Assembly (NCBI RefSeq): GCF_029028005.1
Contig: NZ_JAOTPO010000005.1
Span: 186,001-250,000 of the forward strand
Source: Alkalihalobacterium chitinilyticum
GTDB lineage: Bacteria > Bacillota > Bacilli > Bacillales > Bacillaceae_F
Direction: 5' to 3'
Length of the DNA stretch: 64,000 nucleotides
Below the pieces are notes generated by a model, which was not told the DNA's origin, ran no database searches, and was given only the letters and a program-made list of their open reading frames with translations. This document shows, piece after piece, positions 7,409 to 16,277 of this stretch (positions within the stretch are counted from its first letter, which is position 1; every line of letters starts with the position of its first letter). A program made the translations under genes and the position numbers.

Positions 7409-9184
7409 TTAAACAATCCATACGACATACACAATAATAACGGTAACAACCATGTACAACATATTAAGTGGTATCCCGATTTTTAGAAAGTCAGAAAACC
7501 GATAGCCGCCTGGACCATAGACGATTAAGTTCGCTTGATAACCGATCGGTGTTGCAAAGCTTGCTGACGCTGCAATGGCAATAGTTACAAAGAATGCCAT
7601 TGGATCGACCGCTAATTGAGTGGCAATCGCTAGAGAGATCGGCACCATCAGGACGGCAGCTGCATTGTTTGTAATCACCTCAGTAAACACCGTAGTTAAT
7701 AAGTAAACGACTGCGATTGCACCTATCACACCTGCCCCTTTTGTTAGTTGAATAAAATGGTCAGCGATCCAAGTTGCAGCCCCTGTTTGATCAAGTGCCG
7801 TACCAATACCAATGGCACACGCAATCAATAAGAGGACATCGAATTGGATGTATTTTTTTGCACCGCTTATTGTAATGGTTTTCGTTAAAAATAAGACAAT
7901 GACTGCCAATACGGCAGCTTTAAACATGGGTAAAACATTAAAAGATGCTAGTAAAATCATAGTTAATAATGTAGTAAGGGCAATAATCGATTTTTTAGGA
8001 TCAACAATTTCAGGTTCTTCAAGCGATGATAACAAGTAGAAATCTTTAGAATTAGACCATCTAGGCTCGAAGTCTTTATTCGATAAAAGTAAGAGAGTAT
8101 CTCCGGCTTTTAATTTAATATCCCCGACTTTGTCATTAATCCGCTCGTCATTGCGATGGACGGCCACTACCCCTGCCCCATAAAAGCTGCGAAACTTGCT
8201 TTCTTTGATCGTCTTATGAACCAGAGAAGATCGGTGTGAAACGACAGCTTCTACTAAAGATGCACTGCCGTTTTGTAAATCTTCTAATTTTAAATGCGTT
8301 CCTGTTTCTACTTTAAGTCCTTTGATGTTTTGAATATCGACAATCGTTGATAAAACACCAGTAAAAATTAACCGGTCTCCAGCCAATAATTTTTTATATG
8401 AAGGAACAGATGTTGTTCGTTCTCCATTTCGGATCAATTCAATTAAATATAAGCCGCTTAAATTACGTAAACCTGCTTCTTCAATCGTTTTTCCAACAAG
8501 TGGTGAATTTAGTTCGACAGTCGCTTCTGATAAATACTTTTTCGCATCTTCTCCAAATGTATCTTCTGAAGATTTTCGATCCGGCAGCAGTTTATAGCCA
8601 ATGGTGACCATAAATAAAATACCAAGCAGTCCAGCTGGAAAACTGACTAAAGCTAGTTGAAACATAGAAAAACCAACAAAGCCTTTTTCGAGCATAAAAC
8701 CATGGATGACTAAATTCGTTGAAGTTCCGATGAGTGTCAACGTTCCTCCAAAAATGGTTGCATAAGATAGCGGCATTAGAAATTTAGAAGGTGAAATGTT
8801 TCGTTCCTTACACCATTTTCGAATGACAGGCGTAAACATGACAACAATCGGTGTATTGTTTAGAAACGCAGATAAACTTGAGATTGGCACCATCATTTGC
8901 AACAATGATTTTCGCTCGCTTTTCCCAGAACCTAATGACTTAGTCACAATATTATTTAATACCCCACTCTGCTTGATCGCACCAGCGACAATAAATAATA
9001 GCGCGACCGTTAACATTCCTTCATTAGAAAATCCTTTTAATGCATCGGCAGGTGATAAAATTCCGCTTAATAACAATACAGCTAGAGCGCATGCGACGAT
9101 AAAGTCTGGCCGTGCCACTTCTCGGATCAGACACACCAACATTCCAAGTACAACAAAAATAACAAATGCAATTTCAAAAGTCAT
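7409..9184 (-). CDS. SLC13/DASS-type permease with RCK_C (TrkA-C) domains
   Basis: 591 aa. The N-terminal six or so helices (FVIFVVLGMLVCLI onwards) and C-terminal helices carry the two SNT-type motifs of the family (NNTPIVVMFTPV near 110 and TNNAAAVLMVPI near 506). Between them lie two soluble TrkA-C domains, for example SPLVGKTIEEAGLRNLSGLYLIELIRNG and the ERINDKVGDIKLKAGDTLLLL repeat. Such proteins carry sulfate, phosphate, dicarboxylates or related anions; the substrate cannot be told. An Fe-S-type Rrf2 regulator downstream might hint at sulfur metabolism. Start at the second ATG, 7 nt after GGGGG. Confidence 0.85.
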   Translation of the reverse strand: MTFEIAFVIFVVLGMLVCLIREVARPDFIVACALAVLLLSGILSPADALKGFSNEGMLTVALLFIVAGAIKQSGVLNNIVTKSLGSGKSERKSLLQMMVPISSLSAFLNNTPIVVMFTPVIRKWCKERNISPSKFLMPLSYATIFGGTLTLIGTSTNLVIHGFMLEKGFVGFSMFQLALVSFPAGLLGILFMVTIGYKLLPDRKSSEDTFGEDAKKYLSEATVELNSPLVGKTIEEAGLRNLSGLYLIELIRNGERTTSVPSYKKLLAGDRLIFTGVLSTIVDIQNIKGLKVETGTHLKLEDLQNGSASLVEAVVSHRSSLVHKTIKESKFRSFYGAGVVAVHRNDERINDKVGDIKLKAGDTLLLLSNKDFEPRWSNSKDFYLLSSLEEPEIVDPKKSIIALTTLLTMILLASFNVLPMFKAAVLAVIVLFLTKTITISGAKKYIQFDVLLLIACAIGIGTALDQTGAATWIADHFIQLTKGAGVIGAIAVVYLLTTVFTEVITNNAAAVLMVPISLAIATQLAVDPMAFFVTIAIAASASFATPIGYQANLIVYGPGGYRFSDFLKIGIPLNMLYMVVTVIIVYVVWIV

Positions 9185-9268
9185 GTTCATGCCCCCAACA
9201 GCTGCTTGTTTTCCAATCTAATATTAATTCAATAAAACCTATTAGTTTAGTGTGAATTAAAGATAAAA

Positions 9269-9308
9269 AAAGGCTAATACTCCAAATAGTTTGAAAGTAT
9301 TAGCCTTT
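9269..9308 (-). terminator. Hairpin with T-tract in the permease leader
   Basis: AAAGGCTAATACT pairs perfectly with AGTATTAGCCTTT, and a run of T follows on the minus strand. It is a second terminator-like hairpin 85 bp upstream of the permease start. Because the preceding gene already has a terminator at 9425, this one could be an attenuator of the permease transcript. Confidence 0.6.
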
Positions 9309-9424
9309 GGTGTTTCCAATCAGCTTCGTATTTTATTTGTTAAATATTATATTATTCAAACTAAACATAGTTGTCAACTATGAATTAATTTTATTTTATG
9401 GTTAGCTTTCTATAAGAGAAAAAA

Positions 9425-9455
9425 AGAAAAGCACTCAATGATCTGAATGCTTTCT
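9425..9455 (-). terminator. Terminator of the FAD oxidoreductase gene
   Basis: AGAAAGCATTCA-GATCAT-TGAGTGCTTTTCT with one mismatch, followed by TTTTTTC on the minus strand, just after the stop at 9465. Confidence 0.75.
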
Positions 9456-9464
9456 CGGATATAG

Positions 9465-10763
9465 TTATTTATTTAATATTAATTTACATACATCATAAGC
9501 ACTTGAAAATGATAATTCAGATAACTGGCCTTGTCCTTGGCACCAGTCTCCAGCAAAGAAAGTATTGCGATAATCTGGGAAGTAAATCGGCATCGCTTGT
9601 TGATTCATATTCCATTTAATTTCTTGAACAACTGCATTTTTTGAAATACGAGGAACAGCTAAATTTTCCCGCCAGCCGGAAAAATGTTTATCATACAAGG
9701 CTTCAATTTGTTGCTTGTATGTTTCTAATGCTTCGGTATTGCCGATGTCTTCATCTTTTAAATAAGCAACTGCTTGTAGGAGTTGTCCGTCTTCCGGGAT
9801 ACAGGTTTCATCGTAATACGAAATATCTGTAATAAACATTTGGTTTTTTCGATCGTAAATATATGTGAATGGACTTTCTACTCGTTTTGAAAGTCCGATA
9901 TCATAAACGAATACGTTGGAAGATTTATATTTCGCATAATGACTGACCCAATCTTCAATCTCAGTATCTTTAAAAACTTTCAGTAATTCTTTTGGCGGGA
10001 TTGCAAAAACAAACTCATCCGCTTCAAACTGCTCTTCACCAAACATAATCTTCGTCACTTTATTTTTCGTCGTTTCAATTTGTTGAACTTTTGCTTTTTC
10101 ATAAATGTCCCCATCGTTCTCTTCAATGACACGAACGAACTCATTAATCAACGCCTGCCACCCGCCACCGATATACGCAACCGGTTTATTTGTGGTAAAG
10201 ATCCTCTTATAGTATTGGAAAAACACTTCTGAAGGTATTTGTTCAGGTTCACTTGTAAAGAAGTTGGATGATGCGAGTGTTAACATCATCTTTTTGACGT
10301 CTTCACCGATGTTTTGCTTTTCTAACCACTTTCCGATCGATTGGTGTGGTACACCCGAGTCGATACTTAGCATCGTCTTAAAGACTTCCCAAGCAAAGAC
10401 AATTTTCCCAGGAGATGAGAGGATTTTCGTTTTAAAAAGACCGCGGACATTAGAAGGCACATGACTTAGTTCTTCACCTGAGTCGTATCTAGCTTTATAT
10501 GGATTAAAATCTTTCCATTCAATATTAAGCTTTAGTTCATTTTCAAAATTTTTAAGAATTGAAGTGTCTCTTCCATAAATGGCATGTGCACCAAAGTTGA
10601 AGTTAAACCCTTTAATCGGTAAAGTTACTGCTCTTCCTCCAAGCTTTCCACGTTCTAATAGTGCTACTTTTTTTCCATTAAAAGATAAAAATGCAGCGGC
10701 AGCAAGACCCGCTAAACCTCCACCTACTACGACAACATCATACGATTTCAATTGTTTCTCCAT
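9465..10763 (-). CDS. FAD-dependent amine oxidase / phytoene desaturase-like oxidoreductase
   Basis: 432 aa. The N-terminus YDVVVVGGGLAGLAAAAFLSF is the FAD ADP-binding motif, followed by LLERGKLGGRA (Glu binding ribose) and the C-terminal FFAGDWCQGQGQLSELSFSSA flavin-binding segment typical of the amine-oxidase/CrtI superfamily. The substrate is unknown; there are no carotenoid synthesis genes beside it. GGAGGT sits before the ATG at 10763; an upstream ATG (10847) lacks a ribosome-binding site. Confidence 0.8.
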   Translation of the reverse strand: MEKQLKSYDVVVVGGGLAGLAAAAFLSFNGKKVALLERGKLGGRAVTLPIKGFNFNFGAHAIYGRDTSILKNFENELKLNIEWKDFNPYKARYDSGEELSHVPSNVRGLFKTKILSSPGKIVFAWEVFKTMLSIDSGVPHQSIGKWLEKQNIGEDVKKMMLTLASSNFFTSEPEQIPSEVFFQYYKRIFTTNKPVAYIGGGWQALINEFVRVIEENDGDIYEKAKVQQIETTKNKVTKIMFGEEQFEADEFVFAIPPKELLKVFKDTEIEDWVSHYAKYKSSNVFVYDIGLSKRVESPFTYIYDRKNQMFITDISYYDETCIPEDGQLLQAVAYLKDEDIGNTEALETYKQQIEALYDKHFSGWRENLAVPRISKNAVVQEIKWNMNQQAMPIYFPDYRNTFFAGDWCQGQGQLSELSFSSAYDVCKLILNK

Positions 10764-11100
10764 GATAACCTCCAATATGTAACCCATTATATATTCATTT
10801 TTCAGAATTATCTCTAATTCATTATACTTTGATAAAATTAGTTGCAACCTTTATGATAGTACTCTGAATCGTAGAAATCAATGATTTACTACTATGAAAA
10901 TAGTATAAATTTCTTCTTGCTTTTCGAAGACTATAAAAAGTAATTTACGACGACCCATAAGAAAACGACTGTCCGGTCTGACAGTCGTTGGATATTGTTA
11001 TCCTAAAGTTGTTGCTCTACGATTTATGACAAAGTAGAAGTCTGTTTCTTCTCCTTTAACGGCTCCTTTTGATAAAAGCAATAATACGAGGAAAAAGTGC
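10764..11100. other. Intergenic region with terminator
   Basis: AT-rich, with no convincing gene. It holds the hairpin at 10964-10989. A minus-strand frame without a start codon (11025-11105) is recorded under rejected observations. Confidence 0.5.
10964..10989 (-). terminator. Terminator-like hairpin
   Basis: AACGACTGTC pairs perfectly with GACAGTCGTT. On the minus strand it is followed by TTCTT, a moderate T-tract, downstream of the gene ending at 11101. Confidence 0.6.
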
Positions 11101-11706
11101 CTAATTTATAATTTTAGAATATAAGGAATTAATAAAGCTACTGTTTGTCAGATTGAATGGCGGTTCTTTTTTTAAGACTAGACAGATTGGACCTTTGAGT
11201 AGTCTTGGTTTTAAAGGAATTTTAAATCTCATGATAAAAAAGATCGCTGTCCCTAACGACATCATCCATACTAATCGAGGATTTCTAGTGTGCAAATAAC
11301 TGTATGTATACATTAATAAATAAATTAAGCCTGACCAATAAATATTCCACCCATGCTTAAATCGAATTAATTTTTGTTGAGCGACCACATGCTCTAAATA
11401 GGTAGATATAAATGTCCATTTTAACACATGAACGATTTGGTTTGGCACGGTTTTAGGGAATTTAGCTAAACTTGATAAAACCACCAGAGGTGTAGTTACA
11501 AAAGTATGCACTGCTCGAATGATGCGCCAATCAATTCCTTTTGGCCGGAATTCCCATAGAAGATACCTTTTACATATGTAGTAATAAAAAGCATTAAAAA
11601 AACTGATGAACCCTACCTCTTTGTAGTGTTTTGGTAGATGTTTTAAGGATCCTGCTGTTGCAAGAATTAGTGTGAAAAGCAGTAGTATAACTTGGTTCCT
11701 TTTCAT
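11101..11706 (-). CDS. CBO0543 family membrane protein
   Basis: 201 aa with an N-terminal hydrophobic helix (QVILLLFTLILATAG), the family-like LLWEFRPKGIDWRIIRAVH, PLVVLSSLAKFP, STYLEHVV and HGWNIYWSGLIYLLMYTYS blocks, and further helices. These match Bacillus CBO0543 proteins, whose role is unknown. GAGGATC lies before the ATG at 11706; upstream in-frame ATGs lack a ribosome-binding site. Confidence 0.75.
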   Translation of the reverse strand: MKRNQVILLLFTLILATAGSLKHLPKHYKEVGFISFFNAFYYYICKRYLLWEFRPKGIDWRIIRAVHTFVTTPLVVLSSLAKFPKTVPNQIVHVLKWTFISTYLEHVVAQQKLIRFKHGWNIYWSGLIYLLMYTYSYLHTRNPRLVWMMSLGTAIFFIMRFKIPLKPRLLKGPICLVLKKEPPFNLTNSSFINSLYSKIIN

Positions 11707-12030
11707 GATGATCCTCACTTTATCATTTCTCATTCGTAGTTTAATCATTAAATATATAATTACCAATTAATTTACAAATCATGTGGAGGAAGTTAAAATA
11801 CCGTTAATTACTATTTATATCTTGTCTACCTTAAGGTCAAATTTTAGCCGGAAAGGGAGTAAATAAAGGGATATGACAAGTAAGGATTGTTATTTTATAT
11901 CTAGTCGGCTCGACTTATAAAAAGTCAATTCTGTGAATTATCTGTAAATAGTTAAAATCTTCTATACCCTAATGGTGGAGATGTGGTATTATAATTCTTA
12001 ATATTCTAAAAATATTAAGGGTGTGAAGAC
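11707..12030. other. Intergenic region between divergent genes
   Basis: 324 bp of AT-rich DNA between the CBO0543 gene (minus) and the AhpD-like gene (plus). A TATAAT at 11990-11995 is a possible -10 element for the latter; its -35 is weak. Nothing else is seen. Confidence 0.4.
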
Positions 12031-12525
12031 ATGGACCAATATGATGATAAAACGAAGCGGATGCTGAAAGAAGTGAAGGATTATTATGGCACAATACCAA
12101 TGACGTATTATGCTGTGGCAGACGCTGGGCTTCTACCGAGGCTTTGGGCATTAGCTGGAGAAACGTTCAAGTCTGGTGCAGCAACCCATGAAGATAAGCG
12201 GATTTGTGCTTCAGTTGTTGCGCACACTCTCGGTATTCAAGAACTGCTTGTTGCACATTTGATGATACTAAAGCGCTATGGCTGGAACCGTCAACAGTTT
12301 GATGAACTCTTACAAGAAAACTATCCGGCTCGGATGAGTGATAAGCAAATCCTATTGGCCAAACTGGCAAAAACGTTAGCTGTTAACCCGGCAAATGTCG
12401 ATCGTGAGACGCTTCGTTCTCTTCAAGAACAAGGAACGACTAAAGAAGAAATTGCAGAAATTATAGCACTCCATGGATTTGTACGTTACATGGCAACATT
12501 CGTTAGTGTTTATGAAATGGCGTAA
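12031..12525 (+). CDS. Carboxymuconolactone decarboxylase / AhpD-like protein
   Basis: 164 aa all-helical protein resembling the AhpD/CMD fold: a central helix with CASVVAHTLGIQELLVAHLMIL followed by a second helix pair (ISDKQ-like ARMSDKQILLAKLAKTLAVN). AhpD proteins carry a CxxC-x3-H catalytic site; here only one Cys followed by a His is visible (C59, H63 region), so peroxidatic or thiol-redox activity is doubtful. AAGGGTG precedes the ATG. Monocistronic, with a terminator after it. Confidence 0.55.
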   Translation: MDQYDDKTKRMLKEVKDYYGTIPMTYYAVADAGLLPRLWALAGETFKSGAATHEDKRICASVVAHTLGIQELLVAHLMILKRYGWNRQQFDELLQENYPARMSDKQILLAKLAKTLAVNPANVDRETLRSLQEQGTTKEEIAEIIALHGFVRYMATFVSVYEMA

Positions 12526-12559
12526 GCTGGTTGATTGCATTAAATTTGAAAGCTTATTG

Positions 12560-12602
12560 TATGAACCGCTCCCCTTCTTTTCGAAGCGTGGGTGGTTTTT
12601 TT
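12560..12602 (+). terminator. Rho-independent terminator
   Basis: Imperfect stem ACCGCTCCCC/GTGGGTGGT with TTCGAAG-type loop, followed by seven T. Confidence 0.75.
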
Positions 12603-12670
12603 GTTGGTTGTGTAGGTTATTTGGTTTTTTAATTGGAAATAATTTCTGGTGAAAGGATGGTATAAGAAGA

Positions 12671-13690
12671 ATGTTGATGATTTTTGAACTAATGAAAGTG
12701 GTTGTAAGAATTCGCAAGCTTACTTTAATTATCATTACGATTATTTTTTTAATAGGGAGTTCTTACATCATTCATTGGATTGAGCCTGACGTCTTTCCCA
12801 CTCCCTTTATTGGATTTTGGTATGTAATGACAACGGTAACGACTACTGGTTATGGTGATTTTGTTCCTGAAACAACTGTAGGTAAGGTTTTTGGGCTTTT
12901 TTTATATTTTTTTGGTATTGGTTTAATTGGTATCGTTATCGGAAAAATTGTTGAAGGCTTTGGGATTTATCGTAAATTAAAGGAGGAAGGTAAATTGAAG
13001 TATAAAGGTTCAGGACATTATGTCATTATTGGGTGGTCGAATAAAGCAAAGCATACGATGAAAGAAATACTTGCTATTGATGATCATTCAAAAATTGTTT
13101 TGATTGACCTTATGCCGAAATCTCCTATGGACGAGGAAACATTATTTTATATCCAAGGTGACCCAACTGACAAAGAAGTGTTGGAGAAAGCCAATGTACT
13201 GTATGCCAAGGCAGTATTAATTTTCACGAAAGATAACGTAATGGACTCAATTGCTGCGGATGGAAAGTCATTAATCATTGTCTCCTCAATTGAAAGTTAT
13301 GCGAAGGAAAAGGAAAAAGAAATCTATACATTAGTTGAAATACTGAAGGAGAAACATATTCCGACATTTGAACATGCGAATGTAGATGAATTTATACTCG
13401 CTGACGAGGCACTATCAGATTTAATGGCAAAATCAGCTGTACACAGAGGATCAGGCAAGCTTGTGATGAAACTATTGAGCCGTAAAAGCGGTGTAGATTT
13501 ATGGAAAATCAATAAACATCAAGAGTGGAAAACTTATAATGATGCTTTTGAAGACTTAAAGAGAGCCGGCGCAAACCTCATATCGGATCGAAACGATTTT
13601 AATATTCTAACAAAATTAGGAGAACCGATCCCCGCTGAAGCGGAACTATATATTATCTGTAATAAAGCAACCTATCAAAAAATCAAGTAA
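12671..13690 (+). CDS. yugO: Potassium channel with RCK/TrkA-N domain (YugO-like)
   Basis: 339 aa. Two membrane helices flank a K+ selectivity filter TTVTTTGYGDF (about residues 53-63). A cytosolic Rossmann-type RCK domain follows, beginning GHYVIIGWSNKA (about 116) with the acidic residue in VLIDLMP. The length matches YugO of B. subtilis, the channel used for electrical signalling in biofilms and K+ efflux. It lies convergent to the ktrB-ktrA pair, separated by a palindromic repeat, so K+ influx and efflux genes are neighbours. Confidence 0.88.
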   Translation: MLMIFELMKVVVRIRKLTLIIITIIFLIGSSYIIHWIEPDVFPTPFIGFWYVMTTVTTTGYGDFVPETTVGKVFGLFLYFFGIGLIGIVIGKIVEGFGIYRKLKEEGKLKYKGSGHYVIIGWSNKAKHTMKEILAIDDHSKIVLIDLMPKSPMDEETLFYIQGDPTDKEVLEKANVLYAKAVLIFTKDNVMDSIAADGKSLIIVSSIESYAKEKEKEIYTLVEILKEKHIPTFEHANVDEFILADEALSDLMAKSAVHRGSGKLVMKLLSRKSGVDLWKINKHQEWKTYNDAFEDLKRAGANLISDRNDFNILTKLGEPIPAEAELYIICNKATYQKIK

Positions 13691-13747
13691 GTCATACATT
13701 ATTTGATAAGAAATATTAAAGCATATAAAGTGAATATTTAATAAATC

Positions 13748-13795
13748 GGTAGCAGGTACCTTTAGCGCAACAGCGCATTAAAGGTACCTGCTACC
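13748..13795. repeat. Palindromic repeat element, copy 1
   Basis: Arms of 17 nt (13748-13764 and 13779-13795) pair perfectly around an insert GCGCAACAGCGCAT that itself forms a GCGC-AACA-GCGC mini-hairpin. A T-rich tract follows on the plus strand (ATTTTTTAG), so it may terminate yugO. An inverted relative with a compensatorily changed stem lies at 16144-16195. Confidence 0.85.
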
Positions 13796-13802
13796 GGATT
13801 TT

Positions 13803-15155
13803 TTAGCCTGTGAAGACTTCTTCGTCTGGGTACCGGATATTCGACTTTTTCGGTCTGGCTAGTGTAAATGCTAGTGTAAGTGGTCCTATTCGGCCGATGA
13901 ACATCAACAGGATAATAACTTGCTTTCCAATTGCTGATAATTCACCAGTTAGCCCCATTGAAAGGCCGACCGTTCCGAAGGCTGAAAATACTTCGAACAC
14001 GATCATAAGAAATGGTGCGTTTTCAGTAATGGTTAAGATGAACAACGTCAAGAAGATAAATAAAATACTGATAACGATAATCGCTAGTGCACGTATCTTC
14101 GTTTGTTGTTTAATAGTTCGGTCGAATACTACGGTTTCGCTTCTTCCTCTTAAAAAAGTAATAGTCGCTAATATCATAACTAAAAACGTTGTTAATTTGA
14201 TCCCGCTCGCTGTCGATGCGCTCCCTGCTCCGATAAACATCAGTAATAAAATGAGTAAAATTGAGGCGGTTGTCATATCACCAATTTCAAGTGTGTTAAA
14301 TCCTGCTGTTCGAGGGGTCACGGCTTGGAAATAAGCACCCCATAACTTATCTGACAGCGGCAAGCTTCCTAATGTGGCTGGGTTTGCATATTCTAATACA
14401 AAAATGACAAGCATCGCAATGATGTTCGTAGCAAATGTTCCAACAATCATAAGTTTTGAGTGCAACGATAATCGACGAAAGTTCTTTTTATACCACAAAT
14501 CAGCTAGTACGGTAAATCCAATCCCGCCTGTAATGAATAAAGCCGTAATTACAAGGTTAACTACAGGATCTCCAACATAACCTGAGAGACTATCGGACCA
14601 TAACGAAAACCCAGCGTTATTAAAAGCGGAAATCGTATGGAATAGACTTTGGTACATCCCCTCTTGCCACCCATACTCGGGTATCCATCGGATCGAGAGT
14701 ATAGTAAATGCAATACTTTCTAAAATGAGAGTAAATATGACTAAGATTTTAATTAAACGAACCAACCCTCCAATGGACGTTTGGTTAAAAGCTTCTTGAA
14801 TTAAGATCCGCTGTTGTAACCCAACCTTTTTTCCAAGCATCATTATTATAAGAACAGCAAAAGTCATAAGCCCAAGACCACCGAGTTGAATGAGGCACAT
14901 GATGACAACCTGACCGAAAACTGTGTAATAAGTTCCTGTATCCACGACGACCAGTCCTGTTACAGTAATCGCAGACGTTGCTGTGAATAAGGCATCTAAC
15001 CATGAGATGTAGGTGGTGGATGCAACGGGCAACTTTAATAAAACAGTTCCAATTGCAATAAAAACGAGAAAGCTTAGTGCTAAAATTTGTGGAGGAGAAA
15101 GATGTATAACTTTCCCTCTCATTTGGTTTGAAGAAAATAAGTTCGACATTTTCAT
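13803..15155 (-). CDS. ktrB: Ktr potassium uptake transporter, membrane subunit (KtrB/KtrD)
   Basis: 450 aa with eight to ten membrane segments arranged as four M1-P-M2 units. Pore loops carry the family glycines: TATSAITVTGLVVVDT, FHTISAFNNAGFSL, AVTPRTAGFNT and FSAFGTVGLSMG. KtrB forms the Na+-dependent K+ channel gated by the cytosolic KtrA ring. The start overlaps the end of ktrA on the same strand, so they form an operon. The c-di-AMP riboswitch upstream controls both. Confidence 0.93.
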   Translation of the reverse strand: MKMSNLFSSNQMRGKVIHLSPPQILALSFLVFIAIGTVLLKLPVASTTYISWLDALFTATSAITVTGLVVVDTGTYYTVFGQVVIMCLIQLGGLGLMTFAVLIIMMLGKKVGLQQRILIQEAFNQTSIGGLVRLIKILVIFTLILESIAFTILSIRWIPEYGWQEGMYQSLFHTISAFNNAGFSLWSDSLSGYVGDPVVNLVITALFITGGIGFTVLADLWYKKNFRRLSLHSKLMIVGTFATNIIAMLVIFVLEYANPATLGSLPLSDKLWGAYFQAVTPRTAGFNTLEIGDMTTASILLILLLMFIGAGSASTASGIKLTTFLVMILATITFLRGRSETVVFDRTIKQQTKIRALAIIVISILFIFLTLFILTITENAPFLMIVFEVFSAFGTVGLSMGLTGELSAIGKQVIILLMFIGRIGPLTLAFTLARPKKSNIRYPDEEVFTG

Positions 15156-15811
15156 TACAGTCCCTCTTCTTCAAACCTCTTGAGATCGTTTTTATGACCT
15201 ATAACAATCAATATGTCGTTTTTGTCAATTAGGTCTTGAGGGAAAGGCGATATATTAATATCTTTATTTCGTTTTATTGCAAGTATCGTACAGCCATATT
15301 TCGCGCGAATATCAAGCTGAGCAAGTGATTTACCTGCTACTTTTTCACTAGCGATTAATTCCACGATACTGTATTCATCTGATAGTTCAATATAATCGAT
15401 TATTTTTTCTGAGACGAGATGTTGAGCAATTCGAATACCCATATCCTGTTCAGGATGTACAATCCGATCTGCACCGATTTTTTCAAGTACGCGGTGATGA
15501 TAATAATTTTGCGCCTTTACCCAGACGTTTTTAACGCCCATCTCTTTGAGAATTAATGTACATAGAATACTAGATTGAATGTTGTCCCCGATGGCGACAA
15601 TGACAAAGTCAAAATTACGTATTCCCAATGAATGAAGTGCATTCTCGTCTGTACCATTTGCGATTACACTATGGGTGGAGAATTGTGTCATGTTATTTAC
15701 TTTCTCCTCATTGTTGTCTATCGCAAGGACGTCATGGCCTAGCTTATACAACTCTTTGCAAACACTGCTCCCAAATCTTCCAAGACCAATTACTGCGAAC
15801 TGTTTTCTCAT
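15155..15811 (-). CDS. ktrA: Ktr potassium uptake regulatory subunit (KtrA/KtrC)
   Basis: 218 aa with RCK_N starting MRKQFAVIGLGRFGSSV (glycine-rich nucleotide site), acidic residue in VLAIDNNEEKV, and a C-terminal RCK_C domain (VAGKSLAQLDIRAKYGCTILAI). It assembles as an octameric ring that gates KtrB and binds ATP/ADP and c-di-AMP. I chose the ATG at 15811 with GGAGAGAAG upstream; an in-frame extension to 15889 would run into the terminator hairpin of the leader and is unlikely. Confidence 0.92.
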   Translation of the reverse strand: MRKQFAVIGLGRFGSSVCKELYKLGHDVLAIDNNEEKVNNMTQFSTHSVIANGTDENALHSLGIRNFDFVIVAIGDNIQSSILCTLILKEMGVKNVWVKAQNYYHHRVLEKIGADRIVHPEQDMGIRIAQHLVSEKIIDYIELSDEYSIVELIASEKVAGKSLAQLDIRAKYGCTILAIKRNKDINISPFPQDLIDKNDILIVIGHKNDLKRFEEEGL

Positions 15812-15850
15812 ATTTCTCTTCTCTCCTTTTACCACCGTACCCAATACAAA

Positions 15851-15878
15851 AAAGACCATCACAAATAGAATGGTCTTT
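15851..15878 (-). terminator. Expression-platform terminator of the c-di-AMP riboswitch
   Basis: AAAGACCAT and ATGGTCTTT form a perfect stem followed on the minus strand by a T-run, between the aptamer and ktrA. It would terminate ktr transcription when c-di-AMP is high. Confidence 0.85.
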
Positions 15879-15912
15879 GGCTTATCCATAGACCCTTCTC
15901 TCTAGTAAGAAA

Positions 15913-16042
15913 AGTAACGCTTACGAGGTTAGCTGTCGGATTAGGGACTGAGAGTATCCCCTCTTATTTCACAAATAAGATTCACCCCAAGACATATTGC
16001 TATGTCAAAATTGGTTCCCCCGCTCATATAGATTCAGCGAAT
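15913..16042 (-). ncRNA. ydaO/yuaA-type c-di-AMP riboswitch
   Basis: On the minus strand the conserved blocks appear in order: TTCGCTGAATC, GAGCGGGGGAACCAA, TTGGGGTGAATC, and AATCCGACAGCTAACCTCGT followed by AAGCGTTA. This is the ydaO-yuaA element, which binds c-di-AMP and represses K+ uptake genes such as ktrAB. Its position upstream of ktrA fits. Confidence 0.95.
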
Positions 16043-16143
16043 AAAAGGTACTAGGTATTTAAATTTTTTATTATGGAGATAAATTTACTCCTCTTAATTA
16101 AAGTTGTCAATAACTATTCTAAAACTTTACATAGCTTAACAAA

Positions 16144-16195
16144 CCGGTGCCAGGCACCTTTAATGCGCTGTTGCGCTAAAGGTGCCTGGCACCGG
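16144..16195. repeat. Palindromic repeat element, copy 2 (inverted)
   Basis: Arms 16144-16162 and 16177-16195 (CCGGTGCCAGGCACCTTTA and its complement) flank ATGCGCTGTTGCGC. The insert is the exact reverse complement of that in copy 1. The arms differ from copy 1 at several positions but still pair fully. Confidence 0.88.
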
Positions 16196-16210
16196 AAATG
16201 ATGAACAAAA

Positions 16211-16250
16211 AGAAACCGCACAGAATGAGCAAGTTCATTCGGAGGTTTCT
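16211..16250 (-). terminator. Terminator of the lipoprotein gene
   Basis: AGAAACCTCCGAATGAAC-type stem with TTCTTTTTG after the second arm on the minus strand. Confidence 0.7.
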
Positions 16251-16277
16251 TTGTATAATTACTTTTGTATTAGAAGG

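Larger units (their letters stand above)
15812..16277. other. ktrA leader and repeat region
   Basis: Gene-free region. It contains the c-di-AMP riboswitch, its terminator, the second palindromic repeat and the terminator of the lipoprotein gene, each listed separately. Confidence 0.8.

Noticed and set aside
9269-9308. SAM or T-box riboswitch in the leader of the SLC13 permease
   Set aside because: Only a simple hairpin is present; none of the conserved S-box or T-box blocks is seen.
11020-11106. Minus-strand open stretch reading LLLLSKGAVKGEETDFYFVI after the CBO0543 gene
   Set aside because: It looks like a protein C-terminus, but the frame is closed by a stop just upstream and there is no start codon or ribosome-binding site. 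At most a remnant; not annotated.
15812-15889. N-terminal extension of ktrA beginning MDKPKTILFVMVFF
   Set aside because: These codons coincide with the riboswitch terminator hairpin, and the internal ATG at 15811 has the proper ribosome-binding site and family start.
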